DNA from: Sporohalobacter salinus
GTDB lineage: Bacteria > Bacillota > Halanaerobiia > Halobacteroidales > Acetohalobiaceae
DNA length: 48,899 nucleotides
Direction: 5' to 3'
Assembly: GCF_016908635.1 (NCBI RefSeq)
Contig: NZ_JAFBEG010000020.1
Location: 1 to 48,899, forward strand
Positions 15,643-23,816 of this stretch are shown in pieces. Under the pieces are notes generated by a model. It was given only the letters and a program-made list of their open reading frames with translations. It was not told the origin of the DNA and did not search any database. Within the stretch, counting starts at the first letter, position 1. Every line of letters starts with the position of its first letter. The position numbers and the translations under genes are program-made.

Positions 15643-17481
15643 TTACAATATTTTAGCTACAATTCCACCAACAACAAAAGCAGTAATCCAACTTCCAAAC
15701 CAGATAGCTATCGATTCTTTCCAGCTTCTTTCTTTAATCATAATCATCATTGCTGCAATACAGGGGACAAATAAAGTAATAGTAATTAATGAAACTACTG
15801 TTTGAACTGGAGTCATTGCTAAATCAGTTAATCCTGCAGCTCCAAAATCACGGCGAACAATTCCCATAATGAAGGCAGTAGCCGCCTCTTTTGGTAATTC
15901 TAGCCAACCTACAGTGATTGGAGCCACTAATTCTTGAATTGCTTTCAATATACCAAATTCCTGCATTACTGTTACTAATACTGCTCCTACTACAAAGATT
16001 GGTCCTGCTTCTTTAATAAAAGACTTAGATTTAATATAAGTCTTTCGCAGTACATTACTAAACTTCGGCCATCTAAGCGGAGGTAAATCTATTAGTAAAT
16101 CAGTAGACTTACCAGGCATTACTCGATTTAAAAAGGTTCCACTAAGTATATAAACTAAAGCAATAGTGGCTATATAAATTATAAAATACTTAATCCCCAA
16201 AGGAGCAATCAAACCTACAATTACTCCCAACTGAGCTGAACATGGAATAGCTAATCCTAATAAAAAGACAGCAATAATCCGCTCTCGTTTAGAACCTAGC
16301 AACCGAGTAGTAATAGTAGCCATTGTTACACAGCCAAAACCTAATAACATAGGAATAATAGCTCGCCCATTCATCCCTAATGAGGTAAGTACTCTATCAA
16401 CTAACGCAGCAATCCTAGGTAAATAACCTGAATCTTCTAATAAAGATAAAAATAAATGAAACCCAATTACTAATGGAAGTAATAAACCAAAAGTATATGT
16501 TACAGCCATTGTTAATATCCCAAATTCACCAATTAATAATTTACCTAGTAAAGAATCAACAGCTACTAAATTTTTAATAATACTTCTAATAAATGGTTCA
16601 TAAGTACCAGCAAATAAAGTCCCTTCCGTAAAACCAACCACTGTCTGGGCTACAAAAACCCCAATAAACTCATATAAAGCATATAAAGCTACCAATAGCA
16701 TCGGAATTCCCGTTATCGGTCTAACCATCCAACGGCCCAATTTAGTCTTAAAACTAACATCTTCTGTAGCTTGATTAATAACTTTTTCAGTAATTTCATT
16801 TACTCTTCTACGCCGCTGCTGATAAATTTCTTCTTTCTTATCTGCAGGTTCTAAATTATTTCTGGCAGATACATGAATATCTCCTTCTAGATTTAGTAAT
16901 CCCTCGCGACGATTAAGGGCCATTTCACTTAATTCAGTTTCTACTTCTTCGGATAAACTTGCCTCTCCCTTTTGAGCAGTATCAATAGCTTCTTTAACTT
17001 CTTCTAGCCCTTTTCCTTCAGGAGCTACGGTAGGAATAACTGGTACTCCCAGCTCCTCACTTAACTTGCTAACATCAATATCTAAGCCATTTTGTTGAGC
17101 TTCATCCATCATATTTAATGCTATTACTACCGGAATATCCATATCTATAATCTGCTGCGTTAAAAATAAGTCCCGCTCCAAATGTACAGCATCTACAACA
17201 TTAACTACTATATCTGCCGATAAAATTACATCTCGAGCTACTCTTTCTTCATCATTAAACGATGATACTCCATACACTCCTGGGGTATCAAGTACTACTT
17301 TATCTTTGCATTTTCCAGAACTGATATCCAAAGTAGTTCCGGGATAATTGGATACATCCACATAAGTTCCTGTAAAATCATTAAAGAAAATAGACTTACC
17401 TACATTTGGATTCCCTACTAGTACAACTTTATCTGCTTCTTCTGGTATATCGATTTGATGGATAATATCACAACAATCCAT
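15643..17481 (-). CDS. feoB: Ferrous iron transporter B
   Basis: 612 aa, a compact FeoB. N-terminal G domain: GNPNVGKSIFF (G1), NYPGTT (switch), DTPGVYG (G3) and NMMDE (G4), then the GDI helical region to about residue 230. The membrane part has two Gate motifs (LGFGCVTMATITTRLLGSK and the FIMGIVRRDFGAAG region). It is shorter than enterobacterial FeoB but normal for Clostridia-like forms. It starts 2 bp after feoA. Fur boxes lie before feoA, so expression is likely iron-repressed. Confidence 0.93.
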   Translation of the reverse strand: MDCCDIIHQIDIPEEADKVVLVGNPNVGKSIFFNDFTGTYVDVSNYPGTTLDISSGKCKDKVVLDTPGVYGVSSFNDEERVARDVILSADIVVNVVDAVHLERDLFLTQQIIDMDIPVVIALNMMDEAQQNGLDIDVSKLSEELGVPVIPTVAPEGKGLEEVKEAIDTAQKGEASLSEEVETELSEMALNRREGLLNLEGDIHVSARNNLEPADKKEEIYQQRRRRVNEITEKVINQATEDVSFKTKLGRWMVRPITGIPMLLVALYALYEFIGVFVAQTVVGFTEGTLFAGTYEPFIRSIIKNLVAVDSLLGKLLIGEFGILTMAVTYTFGLLLPLVIGFHLFLSLLEDSGYLPRIAALVDRVLTSLGMNGRAIIPMLLGFGCVTMATITTRLLGSKRERIIAVFLLGLAIPCSAQLGVIVGLIAPLGIKYFIIYIATIALVYILSGTFLNRVMPGKSTDLLIDLPPLRWPKFSNVLRKTYIKSKSFIKEAGPIFVVGAVLVTVMQEFGILKAIQELVAPITVGWLELPKEAATAFIMGIVRRDFGAAGLTDLAMTPVQTVVSLITITLFVPCIAAMMIMIKERSWKESIAIWFGSWITAFVVGGIVAKIL

Positions 17482-17483
17482 AC

Positions 17484-17717
17484 TTATTTATCCTCTCTTC
17501 CTTGTAATTTAATTCTTATCTGTTCTGCTAAATTTCTTCCTACAGCTATTTCTTGTAAATTTCTAGTTACAACAACTGGTCCTCCAGGTACTTTTTCCGC
17601 ACAAGAAACTTCAGATCCTTCCGAAATTCCAAACCTCAATGCCTGAGCTCGTATATTTTCCTCAGGAATAGTAGTAATCTGAAATTCATCTCCTCGTTTA
17701 ACATCAGCTAAAGTCAT
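17484..17717 (-). CDS. feoA: FeoA, SH3-like accessory protein
   Basis: 77 aa from ATG 17717 (SD AAGGGG; the TTG three codons earlier sits on the SD and is rejected). MTLADVKRGDEFQITTIPEE, then LRFGISEGSEVSCAEKVPGG and a beta-rich end with RNLAEQIRIKL: the FeoA SH3-like fold. It supports FeoB at the inner face of the membrane. Confidence 0.9.
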   Translation of the reverse strand: MTLADVKRGDEFQITTIPEENIRAQALRFGISEGSEVSCAEKVPGGPVVVTRNLQEIAVGRNLAEQIRIKLQGREDK

Positions 17718-17740
17718 TACTATCAACCCCTTTTAATTAT

Positions 17741-17769
17741 TATTTAAATAAAACGAAAATCATTCTCAA
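17741..17769 (-). promoter_or_regulatory. Promoter of feoAB
   Basis: TTGAGA (17764-17769) and TAAATA (17741-17746) on the minus strand, 17 bp apart. The Fur box at 17754-17768 covers the -35 and spacer. Confidence 0.5.
17754..17768. promoter_or_regulatory. Fur box in the feoA promoter
   Basis: CGAAAATCATTCTCA resembles the 7-1-7 Fur consensus TGATAATNATTATCA. It overlaps the predicted -35, which suits iron repression. Confidence 0.6.
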
Positions 17770-17856
17770 CATGTTGCAAAAAAATTTAACTTTCTAACTG
17801 AAATTATTAAACATATTATTTAATTTAAATTCTTAATATTACCATATATTTTTATA

Positions 17857-17871
17857 TGATAATGGTTTTCA
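17857..17871. promoter_or_regulatory. Second Fur box upstream of feoA
   Basis: TGATAATGGTTTTCA matches the 7-1-7 Fur consensus with two changes. It lies 88 bp from the first box, in the otherwise empty AT-rich gap between feoA and the end of mnmA. Confidence 0.55.
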
Positions 17872-17945
17872 TCTTCATTTATATAATAACAGTAATAATT
17901 CCTTTTGTCAAGACTTTATCAATTAAAATATTATTAACTCTTTTT

Positions 17946-19025
17946 TTATTCTTTAATTACCCCTCCACCTACTACTATATCTTCATTATAAAATACCGCA
18001 GACTGCCCGGGAGTAATTGCCCGCTGAGGTTCTTCAAAAACTACTTTAACTGTATTTTTATCTACTGGATATAAGGTAGCTTCAGCTGAAGGAGAATTAT
18101 ATCTTATTTTAGCCTGCACTTTCTTCGATTCAGTTAACTTCTCAATTGAAATCCAGTTTATTTTTTCTACAATTAATTCTTCTTTAAATACATCTTCATT
18201 ATCCCCTACAATCAAAGCGTTCCGATCTGAATCCATATCTACTACATACCACTTTTTATTACTTTCTAATCCTAATCCTCTACGCTGACCAATTGTATAA
18301 AATGGTAAACCTCTATGTTTTCCTAGCTTATTTCCTTCTAAATCAAGTATCGGTCCTGATTCAATAATTTCTGGATAATTTTCCTTCAAAAATCTTCGAT
18401 AATTATCATCAGGAATAAAACAAATCTCCTGACTTTCAGGTTTATCATGAACTCTTAGATTATAATCTTTTGCTAAATCTCTTGTCTTTGATTTGGTGTG
18501 GTCTGATAAAGGAAACATGGTATGTTCTAATTGCTCCTGGGTCAAATTATACAACATATATGTCTGATCTTTATCCAAATCAGCAGCTCTCTTCAATAAA
18601 TATCTTCCAGTATCATTTTGAATTATTTTTGCATAATGTCCGGTAGCCATATAATACGCTCCTAGCTCTTTAGCTTTATTTAAAAATGCACTAAATTTAA
18701 TTACTTTATTACAAACTACACAGGGATTTGGCGTTCGAGCTTGAGAATATTCTTCTTTAAAATTTTTAATTACTGTTCTTTTAAATAAATCCTCAAAATT
18801 AACTACATAAAAAGGAATATCTAATTTATAGGCTACGCTTCGAGCATCTTCTACAGCTGAAAGAGAACAACAACTATTTTCATTATCAACAGGCGTTTCT
18901 TCTGAAGGCCAAATTTTCATTGTAATACCTATAACCTCATATCCTTTTTCCTTCAATATTGCTGCAGCTAAAGAACTATCTACCCCCCCGCTCATTGCCA
19001 CTACTACTCTATTTTGATTCAACAT
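17946..19025 (-). CDS. mnmA: tRNA 2-thiouridine(34) synthase MnmA
   Basis: 359 aa. PP-loop VAMSGGVDSSLAAAIL at the N-terminus, first catalytic Cys in NPCVVCNK (about residue 101), second in ESQEICFIPDDNYR (about 200). The C-terminal PUA-like/beta-barrel ends AVFYNEDIVVGGGVI, all standard for MnmA. It adds sulfur to U34 of tRNA-Lys, -Glu and -Gln, normally taking it from IscS/Tus proteins. Here it follows cysK2 and an IscR-like gene in one operon, with no iscS between them. Confidence 0.93.
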   Translation of the reverse strand: MLNQNRVVVAMSGGVDSSLAAAILKEKGYEVIGITMKIWPSEETPVDNENSCCSLSAVEDARSVAYKLDIPFYVVNFEDLFKRTVIKNFKEEYSQARTPNPCVVCNKVIKFSAFLNKAKELGAYYMATGHYAKIIQNDTGRYLLKRAADLDKDQTYMLYNLTQEQLEHTMFPLSDHTKSKTRDLAKDYNLRVHDKPESQEICFIPDDNYRRFLKENYPEIIESGPILDLEGNKLGKHRGLPFYTIGQRRGLGLESNKKWYVVDMDSDRNALIVGDNEDVFKEELIVEKINWISIEKLTESKKVQAKIRYNSPSAEATLYPVDKNTVKVVFEEPQRAITPGQSAVFYNEDIVVGGGVIKE

Positions 19026-19079
19026 TCTTCCTGCCTCCTATCTTTAAACCTAAATTTATACTCTTTAGTTTATCAACTA

Positions 19080-19526
19080 TTAAATATAATACATATTCCT
19101 ATGCTTATTATCATTTTTAACCTTAACCACTTTCTGTTGTAAATCTTCTAACGTAAATGAATCTAATATACCATCTATTTCTTGTTTAATCTCTTGCCAA
19201 ATTAACTCAATTACACAGTCATTTTTAAATTCACAACTCTCTCCTTCTACACAATCAGCAAAGGCAACTGGACCTTCCAAAGCCCTAATAATATCTCCAA
19301 TAGATATCTTATCCGGCGATTTAGCCAATAAATATCCGCCATAAGCTCCGCGAACACTCTTTACTAATCCGTCATTCTTTAAAACTGCAATCAACTGTTC
19401 CAGATAATTTTCAGATATCTTCTGTCTCTCAGCAATTTCCTTAAGAGGAATTGGGCCTTCCCCTTGTTGAAGAACCAAATCGAACATAGCCCGCACCCCA
19501 TATCTTCCTTTAGTGGAGAGCTTCAT
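19080..19526 (-). CDS. Rrf2-family regulator, IscR-like (Fe-S cysteines present)
   Basis: 148 aa from ATG 19526 (SD GAGGTGG eight bases before; a GTG four codons earlier is the alternative). Winged-helix start MKLSTKGRYGVRAMFDLVLQ and recognition region ISENYLEQLIAVLKNDGLVK. Near residues 91-103 it has CVEGESCEFKNDC, three Cys spaced x5 and x5, exactly the [2Fe-2S] ligand pattern of IscR; Bacillus CymR lacks it. It lies 15 bp after cysK2 and 54 bp before mnmA. The palindromes before cysK1, cysK2 and thiS are its likely targets, linking cysteine supply to Fe-S status. Whether to call it IscR or CymR cannot be settled here. Confidence 0.85.
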   Translation of the reverse strand: MKLSTKGRYGVRAMFDLVLQQGEGPIPLKEIAERQKISENYLEQLIAVLKNDGLVKSVRGAYGGYLLAKSPDKISIGDIIRALEGPVAFADCVEGESCEFKNDCVIELIWQEIKQEIDGILDSFTLEDLQQKVVKVKNDNKHRNMYYI

Positions 19527-19541
19527 TTTTAATCCCACCTC

Positions 19542-20468
19542 TTATTCTTCATTTTCAAATAGTGTAGTACTTAAATATCTTTCTCCAGTATCGGGAGCAA
19601 TTGCTACTACTCGCTTATCTGAGTCCAAACGTTTAGCTACTTTGGTAGCTGCCGCTACTGCCGCTCCAGAAGAAATTCCTACAAAAATTCCTTCTTCAGT
19701 AGCTAACTTTCTAGCTGTAACTTCAGCTTCTTTATTTTCAATTGTAATTACTTCATCTAATATGTCTGTATTTAATACTTCAGGAACAAAACCAGCGCCA
19801 ATACCCTGAATTTTATGAGGACCAGGTTCTCCTCCGGTCAAAACTGGAGAATCAGCTGGTTCTACAGCCACAATCTCTACATCATCAACTTCTGACTTCA
19901 AAATTTCACCTATCCCAGTTATTGTACCTCCTGTTCCAACACCTGCTATAATAGCATCTACCTTTCCATTTGTGGCTTCTAAAATTTCTTGAGCAGTAGT
20001 CTGTCTATGAACTTCAGGATTAGCTGGATTATCAAATTGCTGAGGCATGAAATAATCATCATTCTCAGCTACTAATTTTTCTGCTTGTTCAATTGCTCCT
20101 AGCATACCATCCTCACCAGAAGTAAGTTCTAATTTAGCTCCTAAAGCAGATAATAGCTCTTTTCGTTCATCGCTCATTGTATCAGGCATAGTCAAAATAA
20201 CTTCATATCCTTTAGCTACTCCAACTAAAGCTAAGCCAATTCCTGTATTCCCGCTAGTAGGTTCAACAATTGTTCCGCCAGGTTTAAGTTCTCCTTTTTC
20301 TTCAGCAGCTTCTATCATATTAAGTGCTATTCTATCCTTAACACTACTACCAGGATTAAAAGCTTCTAACTTTACTACTACTTCTGCTGTCTCTTTAGGC
20401 ACAACTTTATTTAACTTAACCATCGGTGTCTGACCAATTAATTCAGTTATATTATTAGCAATTTCCAT
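19542..20468 (-). CDS. cysK: Cysteine synthase A family, copy 2
   Basis: 308 aa from ATG 20468 (SD GGAGG seven bases upstream; a longer frame would run into the operator). PLP Lys in [29 protein letters not shown] and [18 protein letters not shown]. It is very similar along its whole length to cysK1 at 8261-9184. First gene of cysK2-iscR-like-mnmA, the place where iscS often sits in other Firmicutes. Probable O-acetylserine sulfhydrylase for free sulfide, while copy 1 may serve the carrier-protein route; that division is inference. Confidence 0.9.
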   Translation of the reverse strand: MEIANNITELIGQTPMVKLNKVVPKETAEVVVKLEAFNPGSSVKDRIALNMIEAAEEKGELKPGGTIVEPTSGNTGIGLALVGVAKGYEVILTMPDTMSDERKELLSALGAKLELTSGEDGMLGAIEQAEKLVAENDDYFMPQQFDNPANPEVHRQTTAQEILEATNGKVDAIIAGVGTGGTITGIGEILKSEVDDVEIVAVEPADSPVLTGGEPGPHKIQGIGAGFVPEVLNTDILDEVITIENKEAEVTARKLATEEGIFVGISSGAAVAAATKVAKRLDSDKRVVAIAPDTGERYLSTTLFENEE

Positions 20469-20488
20469 TTGTATTCCTCCTATTAAAA

Positions 20489-20505
20489 CCAAGTGATTTA
20501 CTAGG
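20489..20505. promoter_or_regulatory. Operator of cysK2-iscR-mnmA (autoregulatory candidate)
   Basis: CCAAGTGATTTACTAGG; its reverse complement differs from the cysK1 operator by one base of 17. It lies 15 bp downstream of the -10. Since the operon encodes an Rrf2 regulator, autoregulation is likely. Confidence 0.65.
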
Positions 20506-20520
20506 CTTTATTACATTAAA

Positions 20521-20549
20521 AGTGTACCACATTTTTATTTTTCTGTCAA
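20521..20549 (-). promoter_or_regulatory. Promoter of cysK2-iscR-mnmA
   Basis: Perfect TTGACA (20544-20549) and TACACT (20521-20526) on the minus strand with a 17-bp spacer. Confidence 0.75.
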
Positions 20550-20583
20550 TATATAATAGCAACTTCAAATTAGCTTATTTAAT

Positions 20584-23181
20584 CTAAATTTCCAGCCCAT
20601 AATATGCCTTGCTGTAAATATCTTCCAACTCTGAAACTAAAGGTTTCCTTGGATTTGCTATAGTAGCTTGATCACTATAAGCAATCCTTGCCATTTCTTC
20701 GATTTTGCTTTCAAACTCTTGTTTATCAATTCCTAGATCAGCAATACTTAATGGCAAATTTAAAGTTACCATTAAATTTTTAATTTCTTGAGTTAAATTA
20801 TTTATTCCCTCTTCTAAATTATCTGCTTTTAATCCTAATTCTTTAGCAAGTTGATTATATCTTTCTCCTGCTTGATGATAAGAATAATTTGGATAATGAG
20901 CAAACTTTGTCGGCGCTTGAGCATTATATTTAATCACATGCGGTAATAATAATGCATTAGCCAATCCATGTGAAATTTCAAATTTACTACCTAAAATATG
21001 AGCTAAACTATGATTAATCCCTAAAAAAGCATTAGTAAAGGACATTCCAGCAATACAAGCAGCGTTATGCATTTTTGCTCTGGCTGTTTTATCTTCTGTC
21101 CCATTTTTGTAAGCTCTAGGCAAATAATCGAAAACTAGTTTAATCGCTTGTAATGCCAGTGGATCAGTATAATCAGAGGCCATTACTGATACATAAGCTT
21201 CAATCCCATGAGTTAAGACATCTAATCCAGTATAAGCTGTCATTTCTGGCGGCAAAGACATTGCTAACTTTGAATCTACAATTGCTAAATCAGGAGTTAA
21301 TTCGTAAGAAACCAATGGATACTTGACGTGATTTTCTTTGTCAGTAATTACAGTAAAGGAAGTTATTTCCGAACCTGAACCACTAGTAGTAGGAATAGCT
21401 ACAAATTTAGCTTTGTCTCCTAATCTAGGAAACTTATAAGCTCGTTTTTTAATATCCATAAATCGTAGTTTTAAATCTCTAAAATCAATTTCTGGATGCT
21501 CATAGAATAACCTCATCCCTTTGGCAGCATCTATAGGAGAACCGCCACCGAGGGCAATAATAATATCTGCTTCATAATCCTCTAAAACTTCTTTTCCCTC
21601 CATTACTGTTTTTACTGATGGATCAGGTTCTACTTCAGAAAAGACTTTATAATCTATCTGGGCTTGTTCTAAATATTTTGCTACCTGCTCAACGTAACCT
21701 AATTCTTCCATAACTTCATCAGTAATAATTACAGCTTTTTCCCCTTCTAGATTACTCAACTGGGATAAAGAACCTGAATTAAAATAAATCTCTTGAGGTA
21801 ATTTAATCCACTCTCTTTCTACTTTCCTATCAGTCAATCTTTTAACATTATATAATTGATCAACGGTTACATTAGCTGTAGTAGAATTTCCACCAAAAGT
21901 CCCACAACCTAAAGTCATAGATGGAGATAAATGGTTATAAATGTCCCCTACGGCTCCAAAGGTTGATGGATTATTAACTAACAGTCTACCAGTTTTCACC
22001 TTATCTCTAAATTCATCAATTACTTGCTGCTGACTAGAATGTAAAACAGCAGTATGACCTAGTCCATCAAAATTAACTACTTCAATTATTTTTTCAATTC
22101 CCTCTTTATAATCCGAAACTTCTTGCATTCCTAAAATAGGACTTAACTTTTCTCTTGACAATGGATAACCAGCTCCAATCCCCTGCAAAGGAACTAATAA
22201 TAACACCGTATCGGTTGGAACTTCTATCCCTGCCATCTCAGCAATTTTAGTAGCACTTTGACCTACAACTTCAGGGTTCATAGCTTTAGTTTCCGGATCA
22301 ATTGCTACTTTTTCCAATTTTTCAGTCTCGGTTTCATCTAAGATATAAGTGTGATAATTTGCAAATAACTCCTTTACATTAGCACTTACTTCTTTATCTA
22401 TTAATAAAGTCTGCTCCGAAGCACATACAGTACCATTATCAAAAGTTTTACTGGTTATAATATCATGCACTGCTTGCTTTAAGTTAGCTGATTTTTCTAT
22501 ATAGGCTGGCACATTACCAGGGCCAACTCCAATCGCTGGCGTTCCTGAACTATAAGCTGCCTTAACCATACTTCCTCCTCCAGTAGCTAATATCAACGAT
22601 ACATCACTATGTTTCATTAGCTTCTCAGTTCTTTCTTCTGAACATGGCTCAATCCATTGAATACAAGCTTCAGGAGCCCCAGCTTCTATAGCTGCATTAC
22701 GCATTATTCGCGCTGTTTCCTTACTAGACTCAAAAGCCTGAGGATGAAAGCTAAAAATAATGGGATTTCCTGCTTTTAAAGCAATTAATGCCTTAAATAA
22801 AGTAGTAGAAGTAGGATTAGTAGCTGGAATCAAAGCTGCAATCACTCCCACTGGTTCAGCTACTTCTATAATTCCGGTAGTTGAATCTTTGTTTATAATC
22901 CCCTTGGCTTTTTTATCTTTAATATCATGGTACACATTTTCCGTAGCAAATAAGTTTTTAGTTATTTTATCTTCGTAAACTCCCATCTCCGTTTCTTCCA
23001 CTGCTAACTCAGCTAACTGAATATGATTATCTACACCTGCTAAAGCCATCTCTTTTACAATCTGATCAAGCTCTTGTTGAGACAGCTCATCCAATTGACC
23101 AGCAGCTTCTACAGCTTTACCTACCAAAGTAGAAATCTGTTCTTCTGGTTGACGAGGAATTCTTACTATTGGTTGTGTAAT
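20584..23181 (-). CDS. adhE: Bifunctional acetaldehyde-CoA/alcohol dehydrogenase AdhE
   Basis: 865 aa if translation starts at the ATT at 23179-23181. This is the only start with a good ribosome-binding site (AAGGAGG, eight bases upstream), and there is no in-frame ATG. The alternative TTG at 23127 has none. The N-terminal aldehyde dehydrogenase has its catalytic Cys in NGTVCASEQ; GGGSMVKAAYSSGTPAIGVG binds cofactor. The C-terminal iron alcohol dehydrogenase starts near residue 460, with GGGSPIDAAKGM, HGIEAYVS, HSLAHILG and HGLANALLLPHV for metal binding. It turns acetyl-CoA into ethanol with two NADH and forms spirosomes in relatives. It appears monocistronic. Confidence 0.93.
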   Translation of the reverse strand: MTQPIVRIPRQPEEQISTLVGKAVEAAGQLDELSQQELDQIVKEMALAGVDNHIQLAELAVEETEMGVYEDKITKNLFATENVYHDIKDKKAKGIINKDSTTGIIEVAEPVGVIAALIPATNPTSTTLFKALIALKAGNPIIFSFHPQAFESSKETARIMRNAAIEAGAPEACIQWIEPCSEERTEKLMKHSDVSLILATGGGSMVKAAYSSGTPAIGVGPGNVPAYIEKSANLKQAVHDIITSKTFDNGTVCASEQTLLIDKEVSANVKELFANYHTYILDETETEKLEKVAIDPETKAMNPEVVGQSATKIAEMAGIEVPTDTVLLLVPLQGIGAGYPLSREKLSPILGMQEVSDYKEGIEKIIEVVNFDGLGHTAVLHSSQQQVIDEFRDKVKTGRLLVNNPSTFGAVGDIYNHLSPSMTLGCGTFGGNSTTANVTVDQLYNVKRLTDRKVEREWIKLPQEIYFNSGSLSQLSNLEGEKAVIITDEVMEELGYVEQVAKYLEQAQIDYKVFSEVEPDPSVKTVMEGKEVLEDYEADIIIALGGGSPIDAAKGMRLFYEHPEIDFRDLKLRFMDIKKRAYKFPRLGDKAKFVAIPTTSGSGSEITSFTVITDKENHVKYPLVSYELTPDLAIVDSKLAMSLPPEMTAYTGLDVLTHGIEAYVSVMASDYTDPLALQAIKLVFDYLPRAYKNGTEDKTARAKMHNAACIAGMSFTNAFLGINHSLAHILGSKFEISHGLANALLLPHVIKYNAQAPTKFAHYPNYSYHQAGERYNQLAKELGLKADNLEEGINNLTQEIKNLMVTLNLPLSIADLGIDKQEFESKIEEMARIAYSDQATIANPRKPLVSELEDIYSKAYYGLEI

Positions 23182-23301
23182 TTTGATCTCCTCCTTATAG
23201 TCTTAACTTTATTATTATTTATTTGTAGCCCTAATAAACTAAAATAATCTGGAAAAATGAATATATATTAAACGGTTAAACCAAAATATTCTTAAGAGGA
23301 T

Positions 23302-23619
23302 GTGATAACCATCTCAAATTTAAAAGAATTATTAACAAATATAAATGAAAGAAATGCAGATGGCTTCTGTTTTGAAGTGAGACATAAAATTTTAGAAATT
23401 CCCAGGGATTTATACTTAGAAACACTATCAGACCATAAACAGCCATTCTCAGAAGAAGCAGCCCAATATATAGTAGAAGAATACTTAGATTGGAAAGATG
23501 AACAAGGATTATTAGGAATGATTCGAATTGATGATAGACAAGAAGAAAATCAAATTGAATTAGATGCTGCTGTTAGATATCTCATATCTTGTGAATCAAG
23601 CACTTGTAAAAAACGTTAG
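23302..23619 (+). CDS. Unknown 105-aa protein
   Basis: An intact frame running away from adhE. The start is unclear. GTG at 23302 sits only one or two bases after AAGAGGA. The in-frame ATA and ATC a few codons on have better spacing; no in-frame ATG is near. The protein is soluble and acidic, has FCFEVRHKILEIPRDLYLE and QYIVEEYLDWKDEQGL, and ends with two Cys (SCESSTCKKR). No family recognised. It lies upstream of the oleate hydratase gene but is separated from it by about 200 bp with a promoter-like leader. Confidence 0.55.
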   Translation: MITISNLKELLTNINERNADGFCFEVRHKILEIPRDLYLETLSDHKQPFSEEAAQYIVEEYLDWKDEQGLLGMIRIDDRQEENQIELDAAVRYLISCESSTCKKR

Positions 23620-23684
23620 TGAAAATTTTACTACAATCATTCATAAATTACTTCCTCTAAAAGGTTTTAATCTACTTTTTATGA

Positions 23685-23776
23685 ATTAAGTTATATTCCT
23701 TTGTTTTCTTTACTAAAATGCATATTTAAACTTATCTATTGAATAATATGGAAAAAGAACATAAAAGGAGAGCTTA
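23685..23776 (+). repeat. 92-bp duplicated promoter/leader, copy 1 (before oleate hydratase)
   Basis: It aligns without gaps to 25473-25564 with six mismatches (86/92). It contains TTTACT-N17-TTATCT as a possible promoter and ends with an SD (AAAAGGAGA). In copy 2 the corresponding SD leads into the ATG of the CooS-like gene. Here the ATG is lost, and translation uses a second SD (AAAGGAGG) 40 bp further on. So the leader was copied and its gene replaced. Confidence 0.85.
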
Positions 23777-23816
23777 TAAATAAAAACAAACTATTAAAAT
23801 ACAAAGGAGGAAAAAT

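Noticed and set aside
17856-18074. A 72-codon hydrophobic frame on the plus strand.
   Set aside because: It begins in a Fur box and runs antisense into the end of mnmA; no ribosome-binding site.
23301-23316. TGTGATAACCATCTCA as another CRP/FNR site.
   Set aside because: It lies on the start region of the unknown gene at 23302, has a mismatch, and no fitting -10 and start follow at the usual distance.
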